Below are positions 11,247 through 21,979 of a stretch of DNA of 64,000 bases, piece after piece. Location of the stretch: NCBI GenBank assembly GCA_023376005.1, contig CM042152.1:89000187-89064186 (forward strand). The letters run 5' to 3'. The translations under genes and the position numbers were made by a program. The notes under the pieces were generated by a model that had not been told where the DNA came from, did not search any database, and saw only the letters and a program-made list of their open reading frames with translations. Each line of letters starts with the position of its first letter. The first letter of the stretch is position 1. The DNA comes from Doryteuthis pealeii (lineage: Eukaryota > Mollusca > Cephalopoda > Myopsida > Loliginidae).

Positions 11247-11323
11247 AATTTACCACACAGATCCCTGTGCTACTGATATGCTAAATTTTTTTCAGTTGAA
11301 GTTTATGTTAAGCATGTTATGAC

Positions 11324-11842
11324 CAGGGCTGTAGAGTTGGAACACAAAACCTTTGACTCCAACTCTGATTCTGACTCCTCTTTATGTGATTAAGTTAGTA
11401 TGGCCAACACATAAATATAAAACATTGATTTTTTTAAAATAATCTATTTATAAGTAAAGTCGATGGGGCAGCTTAATATAGGTATCAGCCAGTCAGTGAG
11501 GGAGTCTATCCCCTTTTTACTAGCGCTAGACCAAAAAAGATTTTTTAACATCTGAGGTGGAGCACACATCTACCATCAGCTCCTCACTTTACCACACAGA
11601 TCTCTGTGCTACTCATACGCTGAGTTGGCGAGGGCCGGAATCAAACCAGGAACCTTCTGATTCATACATGGACACTCTACCGACTGAGCTAAATTGGCAC
11701 TAAGTAGTGTGAATTATATAATTTTACAAATTAAACTGTGTCCATATAAAGTGTAAATTCCACTGGAGTCGGAATCAGTAGAGTTTTACCGACTCTGACT
11801 CCAGTGACCCCTTAACTGCTCCTGACTGACTCTACAACTCTT
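11324..11842 (+). mobile_element. hAT-like 'CAGGGCTG' element, copy 2, with SINE inside
   Basis: Left end CAGGGCTGTAGAGTTGG; right end GACTGACTCTACAACTCTT is its imperfect inverse. The eight flanking bases GTTATGAC and ATTTTGAC match at six positions, compatible with an aged 8-bp hAT target duplication. ACTCCAACTCTGA-type repeats lie inside both ends. The SINE at 11454-11700 interrupts it. Confidence 0.5.
11454..11700 (-). mobile_element. SINE (family S)
   Basis: Reverse copy with CTACCGACTGAGCTAAATTGG as the A-box side and GGAATCAAACC as the B box. Inserted inside the hAT-like element. Confidence 0.8.
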
Positions 11843-11959
11843 ATTTTGACATTGTCATCCGGTCAGTGATTGAATTAATGTTCATTTCTGAATGAATGAA
11901 CATTGGAAAGTTATGAATGAAAAATGATAACACTGCATTTTCATCTGAAATTTTACACT

Positions 11960-12110
11960 GTGTTTAAAAACCAACAAAGTTTGGTGGTACTATACAGTAT
12001 TGTTCTGAGGTTAGTGTTAATGCTTCTCTGGTCCCCGAATCATAACTGACTACAATCATCATCTGATGAAAACTGTTAATTTTATAGTAGCATGGGTATA
12101 GAAATATAAT
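11960..12110 (+). repeat. LINE 3'-UTR-like repeat, copy 2
   Basis: AACCAACAAAGTTTGGTGGT, GAGGTTAGTG and CATCATCTGATGAAAACTG align with 41630-41745. Confidence 0.5.
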
Positions 12111-13013
12111 TATATAATATGTTAAAGGCTATCATGTATAGCAATATAGCGATCTACACAATGATACTGAATGAAAGACTAAAAGGAGGAAAGAGTGGAA
12201 AAAAGGTTGTTTATTGATAAAACAAGGGCCCTTTCGTCCGGTGCTTTTCAAGTTTTACACCCGGAAACGATTAAAAGTCAAATAGTAAATTAAATAAGTT
12301 CAGAATGGATATGGAATATGGAATAGATTAGACAAGAGGGGAGAAAAAAAAAATTATGAAAACCCTATCAAGTCAAACCCAATCTAAGCCCCTCACCTAA
12401 TAAAAATAGTGAGTGCTTGGGTCTTATTTGTCTGCACAAGGAAGGACGAGAAAAGAAAATTGAAACAGCTTTGAGAACATTTAGGTGCTGTTTCGTTCTT
12501 GCCTTATGCAGGATGCAAAATTGTAGATTACCGTAATTGGACCAGCAGGCATTTATATTAAGCAGATGTTCGCCAATTGCAGACTCAGGATATTGTGAAT
12601 GCCCGGATGTTATGTGCCTACCATTATAATTATAATTATACCTACATTATGTTGGCTTGTATATCAGATTGATTTTTTAGATAATATTTAAATTTTGCTG
12701 TATCCAGTTAATGGTGAAGGCCTGAAGATCTGAGCGGTACAGCAAGAGGATTGAGACTTACAGTGAGTAGTCATCTAAAAAAAACTTGTAAAATATATGA
12801 ATCTCACAAATGTGGTAGTCATTGAGTGGTTTGCATAAAAGAAATTCATTTTGTATTTGCCTTTTTTTGATTCAGAAAAAATATCACTATATGTAACTGG
12901 TAAATTTCTATGGATTAGAAATCAAAAATATGGTTGTCTCGCCAGATCTGGTCATTTTGCAGAGGAGGTAAGTTACACAGAGACTGCCTGATTTATCTGG
13001 CGGCCAGATCTGG
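12111..13013. other. Unassigned intergenic DNA
   Basis: No gene. Near 12215-12285 is GGGCCCTTTCGTCCGGTGC, related by eye to the GGACGAAAC hairpin core at 39555. An imperfect direct duplication around CCAGATCTGGT lies at about 12938-12980 and 13003-13045. Confidence 0.3.
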
Positions 13014-13503
13014 TTGTTTTGTTTAGAAGGAGTTTACACAACTAGTGACTTGTATGTCCATTTTGTCAAGGAGTTCAGATACACGGCTACTGAAAAAATA
13101 ATCAAAACAACACAGTTATGTACAAACACTGAATTAATGCTTGAACCTTTTAAAATGAAACATTATATGCTGGTACATCAATATGTCCATAGCCAAATGA
13201 GGAATAGAAACATTTATTTTATACAAAAAATGAGGACAATATTTCAAATAATCCAAAGAAAATTATATAAAAAAATAGATATTTTTTATTTATTTTTTTA
13301 CATAATTTTCTTTAGTATTATTTGGATACCCTCATATCCAAGTTTTTATTCAATAAAAATTTAAAAATAATAAAAACAAAACAAATAAAAAAAACAAAAG
13401 CCTTCAATCAGAACAATCTCCTCAATGAAAACATCCACTTATGAAGAAACTAATTCATATAGATAAATACATTTCTTTTTTTTTCTTAATGTGCAGTTCC
13501 AAC
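13014..13503 (-). other. Region downstream of the 13.5-kb exon
   Basis: If the exon is terminal, this is its 3' UTR and flank. On the minus strand AATAAA-type signals occur in an AT-rich stretch near 13344-13350 and 13290. No conserved coding sequence is evident on either strand. Confidence 0.3.
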
Positions 13504-13856
13504 TTACTTGCTCGATTTCTTGTTGCCAACTGATGTAAGGTGTTGAGTGCTTGAGCTGTTGCATTGGGCTGAACCATTATGGGAAGGGCTCTGATTTGGG
13601 GTGATTCCTGCAATGCTGCTATCCCGCATGCTACTGCTATCTTCACCGTTATAAGCAACAGGTTTATACTCATTTAGACTCTCTTCTTCATCGGAATCGT
13701 ATTTTTTGCGACCAAAGCACCAGCTGCAGAGCATGGCTGCCATGATTAGGCCTGTGACAGAGATGAGTGTTGAACAGACGGCTGTGATTATTAGGAGTTC
13801 ATGGTCTGGATTGGTCTCTATTTCAGGGGTCGGAGTCTCACTTTCAGCCAGCATTT
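13504..13856 (-). CDS. Exon encoding TM helix and cytoplasmic tail of a membrane protein
   Basis: The best host coding sequence here. The minus strand has a long pyrimidine tract (13861-13890) ending CTAG, giving an acceptor at 13858-13857 and an exon start at 13856. The frame then stays open for 116 codons to TAA at 13506-13504. Residues 1-19 are acidic and proline/threonine-rich (extracellular side). Residues 20-42 form a hydrophobic helix (LLIITAVCSTLISV...). Cysteines 43 and 46 are juxtamembrane and could be acylated. RKK at 49-51 is a stop-transfer signal, followed by acidic DSDEEE (53-58) and a Ser/Asn/Gln-rich tail ending KKSSK. A single-pass type I protein with a cytoplasmic C terminus is inferred; the extracellular exons lie beyond view at higher coordinates. 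I do not recognise the family. The stop overlaps a strong donor-like GTAAGT (13507-13502), so the exon could be internal. Confidence 0.65.
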
Positions 13857-14033
13857 CTAGATTAAAAAGAAATAAAAAGAAATTAATTTAAAAAATTACA
13901 GACAATATAAATATTGAAGATGCATATGACAAACCCTGCTTGGTAAGTTGCTTCCTATAAAATGAATTAAATACAAAACATTTTTTTTTTTGTTATAAAA
14001 AAGTTGACTTAATTTTTTTTAAATTTTTTTTAA

Positions 14034-14290
14034 ATAGATCACTAATTAAGACTGAGACTATTCTAGTAGTGACCACCCCAAGCAGATTTAACAGGTTTGA
14101 ATTCAGAGTTTTCCTTCTCCTAGACTGTTTGCCTAACCAAGATTAAAGAGCCCAGTGAAATAGATCACTAATTAAGACTGAGACTATTCTAGTAGTGACC
14201 ACCCCAAGCAGATTTAACAGGTTTGATTTCAGAGTTCTCCTTCTCCTTAGACTAGTCCGTTTCCCATGACTTTAACCATTACACCACGCG
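14034..14290 (-). mobile_element. SINE family T with a 125-bp tandem duplication
   Basis: In reverse it starts GCGTGGTGTAATGGTTAAAG (tRNA-like A box) and runs through GGAGAAGGAGAACTCTGA. The 3' part (AAATAGATCACTAATTAAGA...) is repeated head to tail at 14034 and 14159. It lies in the presumed intron of the membrane-protein gene. Confidence 0.6.
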
Positions 14291-14388
14291 CTTTCCAGTA
14301 AAAATGGGATAGGTTCCCTTGCTGTTTGGCTGATACAGATAGTAAGCCATTCTACAGACTTTACTACTCACTACTATTTACAAATAAA

Positions 14389-14634
14389 GGGCCGTTTTAG
14401 CTCAGTCGGTAGAGCACTTGCCTAGGAATCGCAAGGTTCCTGGTTCGATACCAACCCTCGCCAATTCAGCGTATGAGTAGCACAGTGATTTATGTGGTAA
14501 AGTGAGGAGCTGATGGTAGGTGTGGTGCTCCACCTCAGATGCACAAGTAATCTCCTTGGTCTAACACAAGTAAAAAGGCGTAGACTCCCTAGATGTCTGG
14601 CCAATACCGACATTAGGCCACCCCATTGACTTAA
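14389..14634 (+). mobile_element. SINE (family S), array unit 1
   Basis: Head GGGCCGTTTTAGCTCAGTCGG, B box GGTTCGATACC, body and terminal region as in other copies. Confidence 0.85.
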
Positions 14635-14804
14635 TAGAAAGTCAGTCTTTTGCATTTATGACTTGAGATCTTCTTAAAACTTGTCCAACACAATATCCAC
14701 TGATCTAGCGCTAGTGAAAAGGGGATAGGCTTCCTTGCTGCTTGGCTGATACCAATAATAAGCGATTCCACAGAATTTACTAGTTACTACTATTTACAAA
14801 TAAA

Positions 14805-15051
14805 GGGACGGTTTAGCTCAGTCAGTAGAGCGTTGGACCATGACCTACAAGGTTCCGGGTTTGATACCAGCCCTTGCCAATTCAGTGTTTGAGTAGCACA
14901 GGGATCTATGTGGTAAAGTGGGGAGCTGACATTAGTTGTGGCGCTCCACCTCAGATGACAAAACAATCTCCTTGGTCTGGCGCTAGTGAAAAGGGGATAG
15001 ACTCCCTCACTGTCTGCCTGATACCGACTTGAGGCCACCCTGACGACTTTA
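14805..15051 (+). mobile_element. SINE (family S), array unit 2
   Basis: Head GGGACGGTTTAGCTCAGTC; the B box reads GGTTTGATACC. Ends GACGACTTTAGAAAG. Confidence 0.85.
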
Positions 15052-15202
15052 GAAAGTCTATCTTTTACATTTATAAGGTGAGATCCTCTTAGAACTTGTC
15101 CAACACAATATCCACTAATCTAGCGCTAGTGAAAAGGGGATAGGCTCCCTTGCTGTTTGGCTGATACTGATGATAAGCCATCCACAGATTTTACTAGTTA
15201 AA

Positions 15203-15449
15203 GGGCCGAGTTAGATCAGTCAGTAGAGCGTTCGGCTAGAAACCACAATGTTCCCAGTTTGAAACCGGCCCTAACCAACACAGTGTATGAGTAGCACAGG
15301 GATCTGTGAGATAAAGTAAGGAGCTGATGGTAGGTGTGGTGCTCCACCTCAAATGCATAAGTAATCTCCTTGGTCTAACACTAGTGAAAGGGGTAGACTC
15401 CCTTGCTGTCTGGCCAATACCGACATCAGGCCACCCCGTTGACTTTATA
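15203..15449 (+). mobile_element. SINE (family S), array unit 3
   Basis: Head GGGCCGAGTTAGATCAGTC; the B box is altered to AGTTTGAAACC. Same linker follows. Confidence 0.85.
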
Positions 15450-15690
15450 GAAAGTCAGTCTTTTGCATTTATGACTTGAGGTCCTCATAAAACTTGTCCA
15501 ACACAATATCCACTGATCTAGCACTAGTGAAAAGGGGATAGGCTTCCTCGCTGTTTGGCTGATACTGCTAATAAGCCATTCCACAGACTTTACTACTTAC
15601 TATTATTTACAAATAAGTATAGAAAGTTAGTCTTTTGCATTTATGACTTGAGATCCTCTTAATACTTGTCGAACACAATATCCACTGAGC

Positions 15691-16139
15691 ATAAATACAG
15701 ATGAAAAGATGTAAAAGAGCCTTTCAATTACAGCCCAGTGCTTAGAGTACAACATAAAAACGTCTTTTAGAATACTGTGATGCAACATAAAAGGTCTAAG
15801 AGTTTTTTCTCTGCTCTCATCAATGAAACATCTCCTTCGTGGCAAATTCTCTCTGGGCAAAAGATATTCATGTAAACCGCATAATTATCGGGAACCTCCC
15901 ATAGTGCAATGGTTAACAAGCTCTTCTCACAGACCAAATATGCTGGCATAATGGTTATGGTCCTCGCAGAGAATCACACGTGATTATGATCTAAGTTTAC
16001 TTTAATAAATAGATGAACACGTACATACATTTAAGAATTTAAAGAAAATATCAAATACATTGAGACTAATAAGATTAGAAGGGTTTGACTTATTTGTTAA
16101 ATTATTCAAACTAGCTGAAGTACTCATCAGATTTTATGT
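15691..16139. other. Unassigned DNA with overlapping minus-strand frames
   Basis: Two overlapping minus-strand frames of 60 and 77 codons cover 15627-15949 without introns or a family I recognise. GTGCAATGGTTAAC near 15907 resembles a tRNA A box. It may be old retroelement sequence. Confidence 0.25.
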
Positions 16140-16545
16140 TTAACAGGTTTGAATTAAAAGCTTTCCTTCTCTTAGACTAGTTGCCATAACAAAATTAAAG
16201 AGCCCAGTCTGCCCTACTATAAATTATAAATGGTTTAATTTATGTGATGAATTATTCAAACTAGCTAAAGCATCCATCTATGCTGAGTATATATTTACAC
16301 AACTCTTTCACATGAGCAGGATGTAACACAAGATCAATTTTAAGCTAAGTTTAACAGAGCTTTCCTTCTCCTAGACTAGTTGCCATACCAAGGCTAAAGA
16401 ACCCAGTCTACCTTACTATAAATCATGTGATGAATTATTCAACCTAGCCATGGGAAATGCAAACAGCCTCATCCAGGAATTGAACTCCAGTCAATGAATC
16501 CATTTCCTATGACTCTAAGCATTGTACTACACACTTTCATATTAA
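16140..16545 (-). mobile_element. Two SINE family T copies, one partial
   Basis: Reverse-strand TAAAGAGCCCAGTCTGCCC-type segments occur at 16195 and 16385, each linked to CTTTCCTTCTC...TAGACTAGTTGCC. The second continues into a tRNA-like head: GAGTTCAATTCCTGGATGAG (B box) and AGTACAATGCTTAGAGTC (A-box side). Confidence 0.6.
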
Positions 16546-16899
16546 TCTCATGGTTTAAGGGACAAAAACTATTTCCACTATCTCAAACAGCCTCCTTTTT
16601 ATAGTAATTGCAGCTCCATACCGTAGAGCAAAGACCTTGACATGACCAGAAAGGATTCAGGGGAGTAATTCACAGGTAACTGTAAAGCAGAGAGAAAAAT
16701 AGCCAGTAAGGTTCAAAGGACAAGATTACGACAGCAAAATAATGCTACAGAAGGTTTTTATATATGTTCAATGTACAATACATATATACAAATATAAAAT
16801 TAGTTATAAACAAAATGGTTAGTGTTGTATAGTTCAATGTTCAGTTTTAGTTTAGGTTGGAATAGGCTAGTTAATTTGGTAATTAGTGAAGCCAGAGTT

Positions 16900-17405
16900 T
16901 GAAGGTAATGTTAGAGTTTGTGTTGCAAGAGTTATTCCTGCCGAAGAATTGTCTTGGATAACTATTCCTTTTGTAACAGAAGTTCTTGGTAGCATCTAAT
17001 CTGAATGTTGATAGCAGCAGTTGTTTGTTGAAGGCACTAAACTCCTAAGTGGAAAGCAGGCCTATTAATCTTCAAGGGTATGTGATACTGGGTGCTTCTC
17101 TTAGTGCCTACTAGCTGGGGGTGGGGAAGCAGAGAATTTAGCAATCATGGACTTATTGAATTCTAGTAGGCCACCTTGTCCCAGCAAGGAGCAAGAGAGA
17201 CCTACCTTATTGCCTTAACCAGAGTGGAAGCAGTTAGAGAGGAGGAGGAACGCTGGCACCCACCTTGTCCCACAAGGGGTTAAAGGAGTAAGAGAGGGAG
17301 AGAGAGGTGGATGCTTGCTTTTATAAGTGTCCTCATGAGACCCTAAAGAGCTGCTGCTGCTAGCTGGTGAAGCTGGATAGTCTGTCCCCTAATAAATTTC
17401 CAACA
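16900..17405 (+). repeat. LTR-like promoter/poly(A) module, unclassified
   Basis: A TATA-like CTTTTATAAGTG lies near 17318, about 70 bases before AATAAATTTCC (near 17391), and the sequence ends CCAACAACA, an order like U3-R-U5 of an LTR. CACCTTGTCCC-containing segments repeat near 17172 and 17262. The left end and target duplication were not found, so the class is tentative. Confidence 0.3.
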
Positions 17406-17472
17406 ACATATCCAGCATGACATGCTTATTATTTGGATGGTTTGTGAGATGGAAAGTAGGTATTTACAACTC

Positions 17473-17672
17473 ATCCCACTTATGAGGGTGTGACACAAGG
17501 ACATTTTTATGTGGGCTCACCCACAAGCAGAAGCTCATGGGTGGTAGGTGCAAAAAATGCCTCAAGGAGGGCTCCTCAGGCACTGGGTAATAAACCCAGC
17601 CCTGCCCCTTTAAATAAAGGTGGCAGGTATTGCCTGGGGGGGGGGATAGCCCCCTGGGATCAATGCTGTTAA
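17473..17672. repeat. Dispersed repeat Y, copy 1
   Basis: Aligns with 62541-62750: GGGCTCACCCACAAGCAGAAGC, GGTGCAAAAAATGC, CTCAGGCACTGGGTAATAAA, CCAGCCCTGCCCCTTTAA and TTGCCTGGGG. Both copies keep one plus-strand frame containing ALGNKPSPAPL, so a coding origin is possible but unproven. Confidence 0.55.
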
Positions 17673-17697
17673 TCACTTTATCCGTCAGAGGGTGTGT

Positions 17698-18543
17698 ATC
17701 ATAAGCAAGAAAAATCATCAAATTTATTAAAGGATTAAAAAATAAAACAATTTGAAATGTAAACTTAGTTCTGTCCCCCTCAAATAAAATGTTGACTTTA
17801 TTTATTAATTATTAATTGAATAATTATTTTGAATATTTTACACATGAATTTTAAACAAAATCATTGGTATGTATTTATTTGTAAACATTTAGTTAACTTC
17901 TCGTTACTTAAAAAAAGGTGAGAGTAAAAAATAATTTTCAAAATTGATTACAAATTTCACAAGAAATTTTCCATCTGAATTTATAATACAATTAATTTCA
18001 TAGTTTATTTATCTAAATTATTAATAAAGTCATTATTACAATGGAAAGGATTTAAATTGTTGAATTATAGGAACAGCTTTTATTTATTTTATTTTATTAT
18101 TACTAATACTGAATATCTAAAAAAAAAAAAAAACATTGTCGGGTGGCCTAAAGTCGGTATCAGCCAATCAGCGAGGGAGTCTATCCCCTTTTCACTAGTG
18201 CTAGACCAAGGAGATTATTTTTTGCATCTGAGGTGGAGTGCCACACCTACCATCAGCTCCTTACTTTACCGCACAGATTCCTGTGCTACTCATATGCTGA
18301 GTTGGCGAGGGCCTGAATCAAACTAGGAACCTTGTGGCTCTACTGACTGAGCTAACCCAGCCCTTTGAGGATTAAAAGACTAAAAATCAGATAAAATAAA
18401 AACTTAATAAATCGAAAATGAATGAATGAATTAAAGAATAAATTAGATAACATTAATATAACATTAATTAATGTATGTTGACATAAGCGGTGACATAGTT
18501 TTGGTTGAAGACAAATTGAGACCAAATCTCCATTATCAATAGA
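17698..18543 (-). mobile_element. Helitron-like element, diverged, with SINE inside
   Basis: In reverse it begins A|TCTATTGATAATGGAG (start at 18543) and shares TTTACATTTCAAATTG and AATTTGATGATTTT with the clean copies. The 3' end is truncated near 17698. A SINE splits it at 18136-18364. Confidence 0.5.
18136..18364 (-). mobile_element. SINE (family S)
   Basis: Reverse copy following a poly(A) run (18121-18133). The head reads GACTGAGCTAACCCAGCCC. The anticodon-region segment is shortened. Confidence 0.8.
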
Positions 18544-18544
18544 T

Positions 18545-19375
18545 ATGAAATAATGGAAATACTTTGTCTCAGAATTTCAGACAATACAGTGATGCCAAAA
18601 ATAGCCTAGCCAAAATATTATGTTCAAAATATTAAATATGAAGAGAGAAGCTTGAAAAATCTCTGCAACAGCTGCTAATTCATTAACGCATTCACAGACA
18701 GCAGGTGCATAAGATATGCAATCATTTGAATGACAGATAAACGCAGCTGCATTTTGTAACCTGGGATATGTGTCATCAATATGCACAGAAAAGCAGTTTC
18801 CATAGCAACCAAAAACAACTGATATATATCTAGTGAATGGAATTGAGAGAAAAAGAAATATTCACTTGGTGTTTCCTTCTAGCTTGGAGGATAAATATGA
18901 GATAGGAAAATTTGGCAGCTTAGTTGTTTAAAAGATAAATTTTACAAGAAAACAGAAAAAAAAAGTTTCCAATAGTTAAAATCTTTTGGCAATAAAATTC
19001 TATGATAGAAATGGTAAACAAATTTTGGCAAAACAAAATTCGCCATTTCTGAATTATTTTATGATAATGCTAAATAAAAAAAATGTAATTATTTGGAAAA
19101 TCTTATTTTCAGCATCATGCGATTCTTTGGGATTGAAATCAGTGATGTGGATAGAGTGCTTGCTGCTCGGGGCACCCCTTGAGTTTGCCCTCTCCACTCT
19201 CACAAAAAGATATGTAGAGTTACAGCCTAGAGCAGATCCAAAAGTGCCAACCCCATAAAAATGCTTCTCAGGCAGACCACCCCCTTGCCCCCAAGCTACA
19301 CCACTGAGTGGAATGAAATGAAAACAAATCTTCCTATTATTTCTAAAGTTTTCTACACTTCTGTTTTAGAGTAGC
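18545..19375. other. Unassigned DNA
   Basis: No gene seen. The GGGGCACCCCTTGAGTTTGCC segment near 19170 stays open on the plus strand through CCAACCCCATAA, but has no recognisable family. Confidence 0.25.
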
Positions 19376-19827
19376 TAACACCTCTTCAGCACTCTACTAG
19401 AAAGGATCATAGAACATTACGGTAGTAAGACACTTATACTTTGCATTGGCGAATATTTCAGTTCAAATTGTATTGAGACAAGGTGCATTTTTTTGTTCCT
19501 AAAATTTTGTACTAAAATTTGTACTAAAATTTTGTTCCTAAAATGGTCGTTGACTCCTATATAGAATGTCTATACATTTAGATTTCATCATATTATTATA
19601 TGCTCAGTTGTGAACATGCTTTCATTTAAATTCTAAGATTTAAAAAGATGTTAATCTAAATGTGTTGATTTCATATTTTATCATATCTCTTACATCTTGA
19701 AAAATCTTACAAATACAGAAGAAGAAAATTGAAATTCGAAAGCATAATGTTTTTATATCATATCAGAAAATCACAAACTGGTGTCTAACGTTGTACATAT
19801 AATTTAATACCCTTGGAACTTTATTGG

Positions 19828-19833
<6 letters not shown>

Positions 19834-19862
<29 letters not shown>
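19834..19862. repeat. (CA)n microsatellite in block D1
   Basis: CA dinucleotides; the counterpart in D2 lies at 29408-29437. Confidence 0.9.
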
Positions 19863-19864
<2 letters not shown>

Positions 19865-20142
19865 ACGTGATTAAAGTGGATTAACTAACTGAATAATATT
19901 CAGATGAACTTGCTGCGTTGGCTATACCAAACTGACCCTCCTCTATTTGGTATAAGTTTTGTCTTGCTAATTGTTTGTACTTATCTGTTCTGTGTTTGTA
20001 TGTATCCATTTGGCACCGGATGCTGGTGCTTAGTAAATGTATTAAACACACCATTCTTCCGTGTATCTTTCCACCTCACGATACAACAACTTCTATCAAT
20101 CAATATGCTGTAACCATATCAACCAAGATTCAAATAAAATTG

Positions 20143-20192
20143 TTGCATAATCTATGCGGTTGCATAAGATTATTGTCAATCCCCTGTCAATT
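20143..20192 (+). mobile_element. LTR2 5' fragment in block D1
   Basis: TGTTGCATAATCTATGCGGT through GATTATTGTCAATCCCCTG matches the first 50 bases of LTR2. D2 has it at 29717-29765. Confidence 0.6.
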
Positions 20193-20551
20193 GTTAATCC
20201 AACATAACTTTACAAACTTCACTCCTCAACATAACTTTACAAAGGTAAGACATTATTTTATCTTCTCCAATATTCTATATAATAATTCAATGCTTCGATA
20301 GAGAGTCCCATAGAGTGTGAAAAGGTTTTTTCCTATTAATGACCTCTCTCAAAAGTTATTATCATTATTTTTTTCTTTTGGGAGAGGTCCCTCGGAAAAA
20401 TATCCTATTCAATTATTCTATTCATTCCATTCATTTTTACTATATTCATTAATTCATTTTTGCATTAATTCTTAACTATATATATGTATAAACATTTATG
20501 TTTTTTTTAAGTTGGGCGTTATTACGAAGCATCTAAAAATAAATGAATTAT

Positions 20552-20865
20552 TGAAGTCAGTTAGCCTACTGTTGGTTTTAATAACATCAGCTAAACAGAA
20601 TTAAAGCAGTGTCCAATACAGCTGGTATAAATAGGAATGAAGAATGATCCATTCATGAATCAAGGTGATTTGGGTCATTTCATTCCTTGAGTTCTGATTG
20701 GCTGCCTGACTGGTTGATTTGCATGACACTGTGGAGTCTTATATATACTTGGTCACTTGGCAGTGGACTTTGTGTTCATTTCGAGTTTGTATTCAGTTAC
20801 AATCGCATGCCACCTTGTTTTCCCAGTTCGACGGTAATTGGAACTTATTCTACATGAATGAACTC
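20552..20865 (+). mobile_element. Promoter-bearing LTR-like repeat P, copy in D1
   Basis: It starts TATTGAAGTCAGTTAGCC and ends near GACGGTAATTGGAACTTATT. Inside are ATTGGCTG (inverted CCAAT) near 20698 and CTTATATATAC (TATA-like) near 20739, spaced as in a pol II promoter. Other copies: 25690-25980 (-), 30536-30846, 35686-35962 (-), 51340-51545, 52895-53120, 53597-53925. Confidence 0.55.
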
Positions 20866-21015
20866 GATGTTATGGAGTATTGGATTCACTTATTTTTTTA
20901 TTATTTGTTATCATAAATTTTCGGGTTCGTTAGATACCCTTTTTTAACTGAAAGCTGCTCGTTCAATGGATCTATTGTCTTTGTTGTTATTGACAGTGGC
21001 AGCGTCTGTAAAATA

Positions 21016-21370
21016 TTATAAATAACGGAGTATTCCGATGTCAGTGTTCAGTCCCCTCACGTGAGTTTGTAATTTTAGAATCCATTTAGTTTCTGCTTGT
21101 TTTCGAGATTGCGTTGTTGGAAATGCGTGTTCTATTAAAATACATTTGAGGTGTGTAAGGTTGTGTGGTAGGGTGTTAAAGTAGAGAGCTTACTATGTGG
21201 GGATTTGAGTTTTATTGTAGATTTGTGTTTATTTAATCTTAGTCTAAAAGATGTTGATGTTTCTCCCACATATCTGCTATTTGTGCATTGTGTGCAGTAT
21301 ATGTAATATATGATATTAGCGCTATCGCATATTAGGTGTGGCGGATGGATTGTTATGTTTGTGTGGGGTA
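21016..21370 (-). pseudogene. Penelope-like element GIY-YIG endonuclease remnant (D1)
   Basis: The minus strand encodes a cysteine-bearing lead-in and a GIY-YIG-type core (NIIYYIYCTQC, then RYVGETSTSFRLRLNKHKS), then after a frameshift LYFNTLPHNLTHLKCILIEH, RKQAETKWILKLQTH and a terminal RGLNTDIG. In Penelope-like retroelements this domain follows the reverse transcriptase and nicks target DNA. The catalytic Arg (RLRL) and Glu (ETKW) positions are present. The reverse transcriptase is absent, and the frame breaks near 21195 with the same break in D2, so decay predates the duplication. The frame ends at a stop at 21018-21016. The domain call rests on motif order and spacing. Confidence 0.75.
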
Positions 21371-21979
21371 TATAAACATATGTATAGTCTCATCAGAGGA
21401 TTGTATCTAAAAAAAGATACTTGAATTTGACAGTAATGAGACCGCAAAAAACTAAGTAAATATAAATACATTTTAGGTTTTATTCTGCTATTGAACACTT
21501 TTTGATTTATGAAAAAATAATTTTTAAATGAGATATGATTATGAAAAATAAAATTGTCCCACCCTGAATGGAAGTGCTGATTTTCACCTGGGTACAGAAT
21601 TTACATGAGATTGACTTTTCATACACACCTCATTTTGGAATATGCACACATATTGATCTGTACAGGTAAATATAATTTAATATTCATCAGTATAAAGTGA
21701 ATATTTCTATAATGCAGCTCTATTAACTGCCAATTTCATCTTGATTTCACTGAAGTTTGTAAGTTTTGTCATTTTATTTTCTGTCAATTTATGCATATAT
21801 ATGTGAAGAGTAACAGATTGGGTAAATCCGACAAAATGGAATTGAAAATTGAGAAAAAACAGATAAAACACAACAACAAAATATCAATTGAATGAAGTTT
21901 TTTTTTTAATGTTTTATCCATTTTTCCTCAATTTTCAATCCCACACACACACATGTACATATATGTATATATATATATA

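Larger units (their letters stand above)
10455..11280 (+). repeat. First unit of a local duplication
   Basis: The segment TTTTTTTTTCAGTTGAA...GTTAAGCATGTTATGAC plus 'CAGGGCTG' element (10466 on) recurs at 11287 on. A shared downstream piece, AATAATCTATTTATAAGTAAAGT, lies at 10910 and 11438. The duplication predates the MITE at 10557 and the two different SINE copies at 11013 and 11454. Confidence 0.6.
14290..15690 (+). repeat. Tandem array whose ~400-bp unit contains a SINE
   Basis: Units start at the SINE heads at 14389, 14805 and 15203 (spacings 416 and 398). Each unit is a family-S SINE followed by a linker (AGAAAGTCxxTCTTTTGCATTTATGACTTGAG, AACACAATATCCACTGATC). A second SINE tail piece follows (GCGCTAGTGAAAAGGGGATAGG), then TTTACTAxTTACTACTATTTACAAATAA. 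A partial unit precedes the first SINE. The last unit (about 15515-15690) has the linker but no SINE. Confidence 0.8.

Noticed and set aside
13706..13891. Plus-strand ORF opposite the membrane-protein exon
   Set aside because: Shadow of the minus-strand exon, which has the acceptor, transmembrane helix and coding composition.
14389..14465. tRNA genes at the many TAGCTCAGTCGGTAGAGC / GGTTCGATACC heads
   Set aside because: The anticodon and acceptor arms do not pair, and each head is joined to the same SINE body; they are SINE promoters, not tRNA genes.
20719..20916. Small plus-strand ORF in block D
   Set aside because: It lies within repeat P and is not kept in other P copies.
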